Shown here: in pieces, positions 35,955 through 45,400 of the stretch
Layout of the letters: every line of letters begins with the position of its first letter
Position numbering within the stretch: position 1 is the stretch's first letter
Assembly: GCF_005473905.2 (NCBI RefSeq)
Contig: NZ_CP061336.1
Location: 2,348,501 to 2,412,500, forward strand
Reading direction: 5' to 3'
Source of the DNA: Ruminiclostridium herbifermentans
Lineage (GTDB): Bacteria > Bacillota > Clostridia > Acetivibrionales > DSM-1351
Length of the DNA stretch: 64,000 nucleotides
Translations under genes and position numbers: made by a program
The notes under the pieces: model-generated
Databases searched by the model: none
What the model was told of the DNA's origin: nothing
What the model saw: only the letters and a program-made list of their open reading frames with translations

Positions 35955-36767
35955 TTATGCTTTTAATCCTGTCATGTGTATTCCTTCAATAATCTGCTTC
36001 TGGAAGAAGAAGAATACTATTAATACAGGTATTGTTGCCAAGCTGGCTGCCGCCATTACAAGATCCCATTGATTATATGATTCACCAGAGAATAATGCTA
36101 AACCAACGGGGAGAGTATATATATTGGGCTGATCAACAGCGATAACAGGCCATAGAAATGCATTCCAGTTTCCTAAGAATGTAAATATTCCTAGCGCTGC
36201 CATAGCAGGTTTTACCATTGGTACTGCAGCTCTTAAAAAGATACCAAATTCAGAAAGCCCATCAATTCTACCTGCTTCAAGGACATCATCAGGGACACCA
36301 ATGAAAAACTGCCTCATCATAAATATACCAAAAGCGGATGTTAATCCAGGGAATAATAAAGACCAATAGGTGTTTAGCCAACCAAAGCTAGTACTCATCA
36401 TATACCATGGAATAATTAACATTTCAGTAGGAATCATCAGCGTTGATAAAATTAATACAAACAAAGGTCCTTTTCCTTTAAACGGTAATTTGGCAAAGGA
36501 ATATCCAACAAGAGTATCAAAGCATAGAACTGATACTGTCGTAATTACTGCTACGATAAGACTGTTTTTAAACCATAACAAGAAATTTGAATTTTCTATT
36601 ACTCTTATATAGTTGTTAAAAGTTACTGTTTCCGGTATTATTGATGGACTATATATATCTACTCCGGTTTTTAAAGAAGTGGATATCATCCATAAGAATG
36701 GAAATATCATTATAAAACCGATTATAGTAAGGAATATATAAGTTAAAGCTTTGTAATACTTACGCAT
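35955..36767 (-). CDS. Sugar ABC transporter permease (MalG/CUT1 type)
   Basis: 270 residues with six membrane helices. The EAA loop is EAGRIDGLSEFGIFLRAAVP (about residues 180-199). It is the second permease of the importer, 24 bases after the first, with AGGAGGGTG before the ATG. No ATPase gene is in the operon, as is usual for CUT1 systems that share MsmX-type ATPases. Confidence 0.92.
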   Translation of the reverse strand: MRKYYKALTYIFLTIIGFIMIFPFLWMISTSLKTGVDIYSPSIIPETVTFNNYIRVIENSNFLLWFKNSLIVAVITTVSVLCFDTLVGYSFAKLPFKGKGPLFVLILSTLMIPTEMLIIPWYMMSTSFGWLNTYWSLLFPGLTSAFGIFMMRQFFIGVPDDVLEAGRIDGLSEFGIFLRAAVPMVKPAMAALGIFTFLGNWNAFLWPVIAVDQPNIYTLPVGLALFSGESYNQWDLVMAAASLATIPVLIVFFFFQKQIIEGIHMTGLKA

Positions 36768-36791
36768 TATTCACCCTCCTTTTCTGATAAA

Positions 36792-37697
36792 TTAATAATC
36801 ATATTTTTTATCCAAAACTTTCATTTGGAATAGCGATATTGTTAGTATAATAATGAACAGAACTACTGTTGCAGCACTAGCATAACCCATTTTATAATTA
36901 ACAAAGGCTAACTGGTAGATATATAGTACAACACTTACAGTAGAGTTTAGCGGACCTCCTGCAATTCCCTGTCCACCGGATGTAATATTAAATACCTGTG
37001 TGAATACTTGTAATGTCTGAATTGAAGCCATTACTGTCAAATATACAATAGTTGGATTTAACATTGGAATAGTTATATTTTTAAATCTCTGCCAAGGTGA
37101 AGCACCATCTATTTTTGCAGCCTCGTAATATGTCTGAGGTATTTGTTTGACTCCTGCTAGGAATATAATTGTATAGAATCCTAATGCTTGCCATATTACA
37201 TTTGAGATGACAACAAATATTGCTTGTGAGGTACTATCCAAAAAAGGTTGGGTTTGAAAACCAAAAAAACTAATAATATTATTTACAACACCACCCTGTT
37301 TCATAAACATCCATCTCCATACCCAAGATACAGCAACTACGGATGTTACGTAAGGAATAAATACTACCATTCTATAAATTGACGCACCCTTAGTAATAGA
37401 ATTAAGTAGAAGTGCTATTAATAAACTAAGAATGAGTCCTATAGGTACCGCAAATAATATATACTTTCCTGTATTAATTAGTGATGCTAAAAAGACTTCA
37501 TCATGAAATAATTCTTTAAAATTATCTAAAAATACAAATGGCTTATTTTTTGATAACAAATCCCATTCATGTAAACTAACATTAAATGCATATAATGTTG
37601 GTAATATCCTGATACATATGAAGAACAATATTGGTGCTGATATAAATATATAAGCCCACATGGATTGTCTTCCTTTAATTGAAAGCTTCAGCTTCAT
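36792..37697 (-). CDS. Sugar ABC transporter permease (MalF/CUT1 type)
   Basis: 301 residues, six predicted membrane helices, EAA loop EAAKIDGASPWQRFKNITIP. It partners with the next permease. The start follows AAAGGAGGG. A stem-loop at 37875-37915 separates it from the binding-protein gene. Confidence 0.92.
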   Translation of the reverse strand: MKLKLSIKGRQSMWAYIFISAPILFFICIRILPTLYAFNVSLHEWDLLSKNKPFVFLDNFKELFHDEVFLASLINTGKYILFAVPIGLILSLLIALLLNSITKGASIYRMVVFIPYVTSVVAVSWVWRWMFMKQGGVVNNIISFFGFQTQPFLDSTSQAIFVVISNVIWQALGFYTIIFLAGVKQIPQTYYEAAKIDGASPWQRFKNITIPMLNPTIVYLTVMASIQTLQVFTQVFNITSGGQGIAGGPLNSTVSVVLYIYQLAFVNYKMGYASAATVVLFIIILTISLFQMKVLDKKYDY

Positions 37698-37874
37698 AGA
37701 ACCCTCCTTTTTGAACTTAAGGCTATAGACTTATCTGTACTATGTTATATAGCCACAGTAGCAACTTAATATCAAAAGATGTGAATAAATTGATAAGATA
37801 TAAGATTTTGTAGCACTGTAATCAAATTAATAATGATAATTAATATTTATTTATACTTTTTATGCTTTTAATAT

Positions 37875-37915
37875 ATTGCTCGATGTGTCTATATTTAGAT
37901 AACACATCGAGCAAT
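37875..37915 (-). promoter_or_regulatory. Intercistronic stem-loop after the binding-protein gene
   Basis: A perfect 14-bp stem ATTGCTCGATGTGT / ACACATCGAGCAAT lies 48 bases past the substrate-binding-protein stop and upstream of the permeases. The T-run is weak, so it probably protects the upstream mRNA or causes partial termination, giving more binding protein than permease. Confidence 0.65.
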
Positions 37916-37962
37916 ACTTTTGATATGATAACTAAATAATAATACTTATAGTTTAAAGTTTA

Positions 37963-39291
37963 TTATTTGTTCCAATACTCATCAAATAGAGCTTGTACTT
38001 CTTTAACTGCATCATCTAATGCTTTTCTTGGATCTACATTGTTTAATAAAACTTCATCAATAGCATCCATTAATGCTTTTCTATCTGCATCTTCATCAAC
38101 ATAGAAGTATGAATCAGCAACAGGTAATTGCTTAATAAATGGAGCTAACTTATCATCCTGTAATAATTCAGGATCATCTGCAATTTCATTCTTAGCACCA
38201 ATTTCACCGATTTTTTCTGTCCAAGTCTTCATAGTTTCAACTGAAGTTAAATGCTCTAAGAATTTAACTGCTGCATCAAGTTTTGCACCTGTAGCATTAG
38301 TAGTAATACCATTTGTCCAGAATGAACCAAATGATGTTTCAACTCCATTAAATGAAGGAAGAACAGTAACACCATAGTTCAAATCTTTAGCCTGGCTCTT
38401 TAATGAACCTAGACGGTATGAACCATCAATGTGAAGAGCTGCTTTACCACTGATAAATGCTGTTGAATCATCAGTATAGAAGTCCTTTTCACCTACTTTT
38501 TCAACCTTTGCAAGATTTACTAGGAATTCAAAAGCTTTATATCCGTTTTCTGAAGCATTCCATTGAACAGTTTTCTTATCTTCACTTATAGGCTCTTGTC
38601 CAAACTGTTTGAGAAGAACAGGACGGAACCATGAATGTAATTGACCTGATGGTTGGAATGTAAGTCCTTCTATCTCTAGTTTTCCATTTACTACTTTTGT
38701 ACACTTCTTAGCCATTTCAACTAATTCTTCAACAGTTTGTGGTGGCTTTTCAGGGTCTAATCCGTTTTCTTTGAATATATCCTTATTCCAGAAAAGACCT
38801 AATGTACGAACTGCAGTTGGTACAGTGTAGTATTTTCCATCTATTTTGTTAACCTTAACCATAGGAGCAAATGTGCTCTCTATTTTTTCTGCTGAGAAGG
38901 ATGATGCAGGTAGTTCTTGCAATGTTCCTGCTTTTACATACTTCGGTACCCATCCATAATATAGATTTATAATGTCTGGTCCAGTTCCGGCTGAAACTGC
39001 AGCAGCAACCTTTTGTTGGTATGAGTCATAAGGGAAGTGCTTTTGAACAACTTTAATATTGGGATTTTTACTTTGGAAGTCTGCTATTAATTCATCCATA
39101 AGATTTACTTTTGTTTCGTAAAAATATTGCCAATATTCAATTGTAACCTCTTCTACTGTTGAAGTACTAGAATTAGCAGCAGTAGTACCTTCAGATGTTG
39201 AATCTTTAGCAACTTCATTACCTCCACAACCAGCTAAAAGAGAAACTGACAAGCAACCTGCTAAAATCATAGATAAAAATTTTCTACTCAT
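37963..39291 (-). CDS. Sugar ABC transporter substrate-binding lipoprotein
   Basis: 442 residues. A lipoprotein signal peptide ends LLAGCGG, followed by a Ser/Thr/Glu-rich linker and a family-1 extracellular solute-binding fold (EYWQYFYETKVNLMDELIAD, then VAAAVSAGTGPDIINLYYGW). It would bind an oligosaccharide or sugar conjugate; the ligand cannot be told. The start follows AAAGGAGGA. Confidence 0.92.
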   Translation of the reverse strand: MSRKFLSMILAGCLSVSLLAGCGGNEVAKDSTSEGTTAANSSTSTVEEVTIEYWQYFYETKVNLMDELIADFQSKNPNIKVVQKHFPYDSYQQKVAAAVSAGTGPDIINLYYGWVPKYVKAGTLQELPASSFSAEKIESTFAPMVKVNKIDGKYYTVPTAVRTLGLFWNKDIFKENGLDPEKPPQTVEELVEMAKKCTKVVNGKLEIEGLTFQPSGQLHSWFRPVLLKQFGQEPISEDKKTVQWNASENGYKAFEFLVNLAKVEKVGEKDFYTDDSTAFISGKAALHIDGSYRLGSLKSQAKDLNYGVTVLPSFNGVETSFGSFWTNGITTNATGAKLDAAVKFLEHLTSVETMKTWTEKIGEIGAKNEIADDPELLQDDKLAPFIKQLPVADSYFYVDEDADRKALMDAIDEVLLNNVDPRKALDDAVKEVQALFDEYWNK

Positions 39292-39520
39292 AATATCCTC
39301 CTTTTTTTCTACAAATTGTTTTTAACCAAACAAATAAACCAACTTATTTTACTGCGATTGTTAGAACAGAGTTTACTAGAAAATTGTTACGTAGATATAC
39401 ATTCCCCCTTTAATGGTATTATGCACTATTTGTATTTTGCACATATCCTTGAAGCTTATTAAATTTTGTGAATAAAACATTCATCAAAATTATTATTTTA
39501 TATTTAATTAATATAAAATA

Positions 39521-40447
39521 TCATATTGGTACGTTAGTTTGTACAGTTCCCTTACTATTCATTTCATAAAAAATACTTAAAGCACTTCCAACGGCTCCTC
39601 CATATTTCTTTGTTTGAGTAAGACTAAGTTTTATATCCAAAGGAATTAAGCTTTTAATTTTTCTTGTTAATTCATTTAGAAACTCTGTGCCTTCTTCAGC
39701 CATCCCGCCACCAATTACTACAATTTGCGGATTTAGGATGCAAAATATGGAACTTATCCCCAGCCCTAAGTATTTATAAATATCATCTACTACCTTTTTA
39801 GCAATTTTATCTCCTTGTTTTGCTTGTAAAAATATTTCCTTACAATCAATATTTTTATTGGTTATTTCTCTATAAATCCGGCTTGCTGCAGATGCAGATG
39901 CTTTAGTTTCAAAGAAACCGAAATTATTCTCACTAAATGTTTCATTGTATGCTTCAATTGTTAAGGGTAAATATCCAATTTCACCTGCTTCAAAGCTATG
40001 ACCTCTATATAGCTTACCCCCAATGTATAATCCACATCCAATACCTGTTCCAATAGTAATCATTACAAAATCATCATAATCTTTTGCTGCCCCTAAATAT
40101 TTTTCTGCTAAAGTCCATATATTTACATCATTATCAATAAATGTACTTATACCAAATTTACTTTCTATATGTTCTTTTAATTGCACATTTCTCCAATTAA
40201 ACGCAGGGCATACTATAATATTTCCAGTGTTATGATCAACTGTACCAGGCACCCCAATACCAATTCCGCTTATATCATCATTACTTTCTTTAATAGTGTT
40301 TTCTATTATTTCTTCAATATTTCTTAGGTATTGATCTCCATAATAATCACTTTTTCTAGTGTGAGAGTAAAGGATATTACCACGTTCATCACAAATCACG
40401 GCAGAAATATTGGTGCCCCCAATATCCAAACCAATACTTATAGGCAT
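39521..40447 (-). CDS. ROK-family sugar kinase (no DNA-binding domain)
   Basis: 308 residues, starting directly with the ATP-binding IGLDIGGTNISAVI. It has GIGVPGTVD, FIDNDVNIWTLAE, ITIGTGIGCGL, HSFEAGEIGYLP and VVIGGGMAEEG. It should phosphorylate an imported hexose or amino-sugar. The usual Cys-rich zinc motif is not obvious. It is the first gene of the operon, with AAAGGATG before the ATG. Confidence 0.87.
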   Translation of the reverse strand: MPISIGLDIGGTNISAVICDERGNILYSHTRKSDYYGDQYLRNIEEIIENTIKESNDDISGIGIGVPGTVDHNTGNIIVCPAFNWRNVQLKEHIESKFGISTFIDNDVNIWTLAEKYLGAAKDYDDFVMITIGTGIGCGLYIGGKLYRGHSFEAGEIGYLPLTIEAYNETFSENNFGFFETKASASAASRIYREITNKNIDCKEIFLQAKQGDKIAKKVVDDIYKYLGLGISSIFCILNPQIVVIGGGMAEEGTEFLNELTRKIKSLIPLDIKLSLTQTKKYGGAVGSALSIFYEMNSKGTVQTNVPI

Positions 40448-40599
40448 ATTTCACATCCTTTCCATTTAGTTCGTTTTCATTACCAACCAATATCTATAAA
40501 CTAATATTAAGCCATTATACGATTTATGTCAAGACAAAATTCGCTAATTTTTTATATTATTTTCACTGATGAAAATTTATAATTAAAAGACTGTTCCTA

Positions 40600-40944
40600 C
40601 TAAATAAGCAATGAATAAAATAGTAAGCCAATACCATATGATAACGAATTTAAAACCAATGATATTAAAACTGACTTTTTAACTTTAAATCCACATAATA
40701 AACGGATTATATAAGCCTCAATAATAACAACAGCTATTTCCAAAATTAATATTGTTAATTTGTAACCAAAAACATCAAAAATATATCCAGCTCCTAATGC
40801 TAATAGGTTTATTGCAGGATTAGTTAATAAATTGCATAAAAAAACATAGTACACAAACTGCTTTGATTTACATATAAAAAGCATGCTTGTGCACTCTATA
40901 AGTACTGTTAATATAAAAGCTATTAAGAAGTAAAATAAAATCAT
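40600..40944 (-). CDS. Small four-span membrane protein
   Basis: 114 residues with about four hydrophobic helices and a Lys-rich cytoplasmic loop (FKVKKS). No family is recognised. It is last of a three-gene set with the MFS transporter and the short single-span protein. The ribosome site is weak. Confidence 0.5.
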   Translation of the reverse strand: MILFYFLIAFILTVLIECTSMLFICKSKQFVYYVFLCNLLTNPAINLLALGAGYIFDVFGYKLTILILEIAVVIIEAYIIRLLCGFKVKKSVLISLVLNSLSYGIGLLFYSLLI

Positions 40945-41073
40945 AAATTTTAGTCGCTTTTCTCTTTACTGGTTGATGTTGATTATGTTGCTTTACTGTT
41001 CTTGTTGCATACGTTGTTTTCGTTGTTATTTATTGCTTTTTTGATGTGTTTGCTGATTTTGTTTTTCTAGCTG

Positions 41074-41283
41074 TTATTGCTGTTCTTTTTGTGCTTTTTG
41101 TTGTACTTCTTGAATTGATGAATTCTTTTTCTGTGCCTTATTAATTAGTATCCAAGCTATTACTATTACAGCTAAAACACCAATAACCAAAGTAAAAATT
41201 AAAAAACCGCACCTAGTAGGTAGTCTAAAAGGCGGTGCCACATCACAAAGACAGCTATTAATTAATTGTTCTAACATTGTCAT
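41074..41283 (-). CDS. Single-span membrane protein with a truncated Gln/Lys-rich tail
   Basis: 69 residues: a Cys-containing head (NSCLCDVAPPFRLPTRCG), one membrane helix and a Q/K-rich tail ending KAQKEQQ. Past its TAA the same frame stays Q-rich (QLEKQNQQTHQKSNK, TAA, QRKQRMQQEQ, TAA), so the tail was probably once longer. It overlaps the 3' end of the MFS gene by about 26 bases; the second Met (41277) has the better spacing from AAGGAG. Function unknown. Confidence 0.5.
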   Translation of the reverse strand: MTMLEQLINSCLCDVAPPFRLPTRCGFLIFTLVIGVLAVIVIAWILINKAQKKNSSIQEVQQKAQKEQQ

Positions 41284-42325
41284 CTCTCCTTTTTTGATTT
41301 TCTATAGAAATATAAATACAAATACTCGAAACCAGTATTAGTATAGGTAATACTATTTTTATTATATTATCTGGTAATGTAATTAAATATATAGGAATAT
41401 TGCCAATTAGCAGTGCAAGCGTAGTCAATCCAAACGCGAAGCCCGGCTGATTTTTTAGCTGCGAAGCAATTCCCCAAAGGGTTATTGACATTGTAATATT
41501 AAACATAACAAGACCTATTGAACATAATGCTATATTATTGCAAAAGATACACAATAATGGAATTGACACTAATAATGATAAAACGCCCACATTTCTTGCT
41601 CCAAAATAATCTGCAAGAATGCCTCCCCAAAATTTACCTAAAAAAGCACAGATGCTAGGCAAAATGAATAAAAAAGTATTTGTTTTCCATAAAATTGGTA
41701 CTTGAAAGCCAACATAGGAACGAACAATTATTGAAATAAGGCATAAATAAATAATTATCTTTCCATTTGTAACAATGGGCTTTAATACATTTTGCTTATT
41801 AAAATCGGGTATTACATTGTCTTTATCCATAGCGCAATAAAAGCTAATTGCAAAACAACATCCCAATAAAAGTAATACAATTATCCAAAATGTAACTCCA
41901 TTCCTTCCAGCAATAGTCCCCAGTGCAACACCAATTGCTCCAGATGATACAAAAATTCCTCCCCTAGCAATTTTTCCTTCTGAATATACCAAGGAATTAA
42001 TTCCACCGCCAATATGAAAGACAGCGTTTCCTACCCCACAAAATAATATAGCCAGCCACGGAGAAAAGCCAATCACAACTCCTGCACAAACAAGTAAACA
42101 CCCAACTAAAGCTACTTTAGAGTGCTCAATAGAGCGCATATCCACATAATATCCAATAAACATCTGCAATCCAAAGGCTAGAATATTATATAATAAGAAG
42201 CCTAAGGATATCGTTGTAGGTTCTTCAATTTGCCTGCAGAATGAACCCATTAAAACATAAAAACACGAAAAATCCACTACCATATGGGATATGGTGTAAA
42301 TTGCTAATGACGTTTTGTTTTTCAT
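41258..42325 (-). CDS. Major facilitator superfamily transporter
   Basis: About 355 residues and 10-12 membrane helices. It has motifs of the fosmidomycin-resistance-like MFS branch, such as HMVVDFSCFYVLMGSF, GNAVFHIGGG and LGKFWGGILADYFGAR (loop motif). The substrate is unknown. The ATG at 42325 follows TGAGGTC; the TTG at 42337 would overlap that site. The downstream small gene overlaps its stop. Confidence 0.8.
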   Translation of the reverse strand: MKNKTSLAIYTISHMVVDFSCFYVLMGSFCRQIEEPTTISLGFLLYNILAFGLQMFIGYYVDMRSIEHSKVALVGCLLVCAGVVIGFSPWLAILFCGVGNAVFHIGGGINSLVYSEGKIARGGIFVSSGAIGVALGTIAGRNGVTFWIIVLLLLGCCFAISFYCAMDKDNVIPDFNKQNVLKPIVTNGKIIIYLCLISIIVRSYVGFQVPILWKTNTFLFILPSICAFLGKFWGGILADYFGARNVGVLSLLVSIPLLCIFCNNIALCSIGLVMFNITMSITLWGIASQLKNQPGFAFGLTTLALLIGNIPIYLITLPDNIIKIVLPILILVSSICIYISIENQKRRDDNVRTIN

Positions 42326-42416
42326 AAGGGACCTCAAACTTCATCAATCGTTAATTTCTGACCCACAATTTTTATATCTGTATGTAATCTCCGTATATCC
42401 ATAATTTACAATCTTC

Positions 42417-45400
42417 TCAATTTTTACAATACCACGCAGACTTATGACCTGTTGCTCTACCACCCTTTTCTGAATAGGTGAAGAAGAACCCTAATTTACT
42501 ATAATTTTTTAATTCTTTTTCCAGTTGTTTTCCACCTACAACCCAAAGTGCACCTCCTTTTGCTCTATTGTCAATAACCTCAAATCCTTTATCTTTTAAT
42601 ATTTTATATATGTCTCTGTTGTTGGAACTTGATTCGAACTCCAAAAGATTATCTTTGCTGATTATTTCTTTTTTTCCTACTAAAGTACTTGCTTCTATTT
42701 TAGATTGATTATTATGAAGTGATTCTTTATTATATAAGCTATTCAATCTACTCGCTGCAATATGTTCAATAGATAACTGCAAATCCAAATTATCTAATGG
42801 TAGCTCAAGTGGTAACTGTTCTAGCTTGATATCATTGGTCTTAGTATCAACTTCTGAAGAATTTGTCATTTCAGATTTTCCATATGGTATATCTGTATAT
42901 TTTTTGATATTATATTTATGCGTAATATTATCTCGTTCTATCGTTTCTCCTGTAAAAACATCTTCTTTTATTTTTATTGCACCAAATTCGCCTGATTGCT
43001 CTGTTTCATAGTTGATAATTTTCTCATGCCACTCCCTACGAATTTGCTCTGCACGTCTTTTTATTCTATCAATTATTTCATTTTCCATAGAAATCTTTGT
43101 TTTGTCATCAATATCATCAGATAAATAATTAGGTCTTATCCCATAGCTTTCCAACTCTTTAAAAACCAATTCCATGGTTTCTTCTGGGGCTCTGTAAAAT
43201 TCACTTCCTCTAATTCTGATGAATTTCCAGCCTAATCTTTCCAGAATAGCTTGTCTTTTTAAATCATTCGGCAAATTATCTTGAGTATGCCATTTTTCAC
43301 CATCACATTCTAAAGCAATATTCTTATCCCCATCCTCAATAACTATATCTATTCTATATGCTCCAACGTTCCATTGAGGGATAACTTTGTAACCATGGTT
43401 AACGAGTACATTTATAACTTCCTTTTCAAAGTCTGACTCTGCTCTATTTATTATTTCTATTTTTTTATCAATGGATGGATTAATAGCATGCCTTATTAAT
43501 CTAAGCCTTATATCATTTGGTTTTAAATCAATTTCTGGATTTAATGAATGTACAACCCACATTTGATCCTTTGCTCTACTCGCTGCAACATTATACTTTT
43601 TTCTATTGATATCATTATTACCATCTTCACTTAATAGCCTAACTGGTCCATCTTTTTCACTTGGTCCTTCAACAATGCTTAAAAATATAATATCTCTTTC
43701 ATCACCTTGAAATTGTGATGCCGTTGCACACTGTATTTTTCTATTTTCGTACTCTTTAGGATCTAAATTTACTTGTAAAAATCTATCTATTTCATATGAT
43801 TGCTCATGTCCTAACAAAGAGATTACTCCTATTGTTTTATTTTTATAAACTTCTTCCTCACAACAGGCACAAATCAATGATGCAATATGTTCAGCCTCAA
43901 CTTTATTAACTTTATTAGAAGATTTATATGCATTAGGTACTCTATATTCAATTAGAGCAGGTTTTGTTTTTACTTTTGATCCATCCCGTAAAGGTTTAAT
44001 TCTACCGTTATAAGATAATTGATTGCTGAACTCAATAATCTCTGGTAAACATCTAAAATGCTCAGTTAACATAATTGGTTTAAATCCAGATGTTTTTGCA
44101 ATATCATATATGGATATTTTTCCATTGAATAAATGTTTATTTGGTATCCCCTGTAAATGTTGCTCAATTAATGCACCAACTTCTTCAATTTTTATACCAA
44201 CTGTATCAGGGCTTACTTGTTCATCATCGCCAACTATAATTACCTTTTTACCTAAATATAATGCCGCAAGAGCTAGTATACCAGCTTGACTTGCTTCATC
44301 AATAATTACAACATCAAATTTATTTTTCCTCGGATCAAAATTTTCAACTACACGATTTAGTGGCATGATCCAAACGGGAATTGCAGTTTGGCAAAGTGGC
44401 ATCAATTCTCTTGCCTCTTTTATCAATGCAGGTGCAGTCTTACCAGTGCCTTTTCCAAATAGTTTAATTGTTGCCCTCCAACCCTCAATGGCTTGGGTTT
44501 GAACAACAGATATATTCTTTATTTTTTGATACCATGCTTTTTCAAAAGCAAGAGTTCTCGCATTGCTCATTAATAACTCATTTATCTTGCTCAATTCTTT
44601 TTGTATTGCATTGGCATCATAACTATCAATTCGTGCTATTTGATTGCTAAGTTGTCTCCATTTCCATGCTAATTCTATATTTTCAGGTAGCATACAATCG
44701 CCATGAATTCCATCCCTACTTCTTATGGCTTCACCCCAATCTGGTGCAATAATTTCTAATTTTCTTAATAAATTAGATCGCTCTAAATATATATCTTTCT
44801 TTGCTAACACACTTGAAAGCATACCATATGCCATTGTATATGTATTTGTATCTTTATTAATAATGGCTTGAATAAGATCAATAAATGGTTGTCCATATTC
44901 TTTATATTCATTCAAATAGTTTGCATATTGTGTCCAATCATTTTTTATTTTACCTAATAGTTCAAATTTTCTTCGTTTATCTAAATCAGGTATAAAAATA
45001 TTATTAAGTAAGAGTGAAATAGATTCTATTGGTTTTTCAATTTCAATCACATTAATTTCTTCAAATTTAGCTTTATTAGAGCAAATATCATACAATTCTC
45101 TTGTGAAGTTTAACCAGACATTTTTATACCAACTTAAGGATGAAAAAATCTTGTTACGTTTTTGCTTAACTTTTTCCTCAAAATTATCTATAGTTAAAAT
45201 TGCATTTTCAGATACTTTAGATAATAATTTATTAAACTTTTTAAGTATTTTAGTCTTTTGCAATTCGTAATTAATAATAAATTTTACATTCTCAAAATCA
45301 ACTCTATTTTCTATAACTTTACCATCGTTAGTTATTTCATCTTTAAGTTTTTTCCACTTAGGTTTTGTAATCATTGTTACTAAAGTCACAGGGGCTTCTT

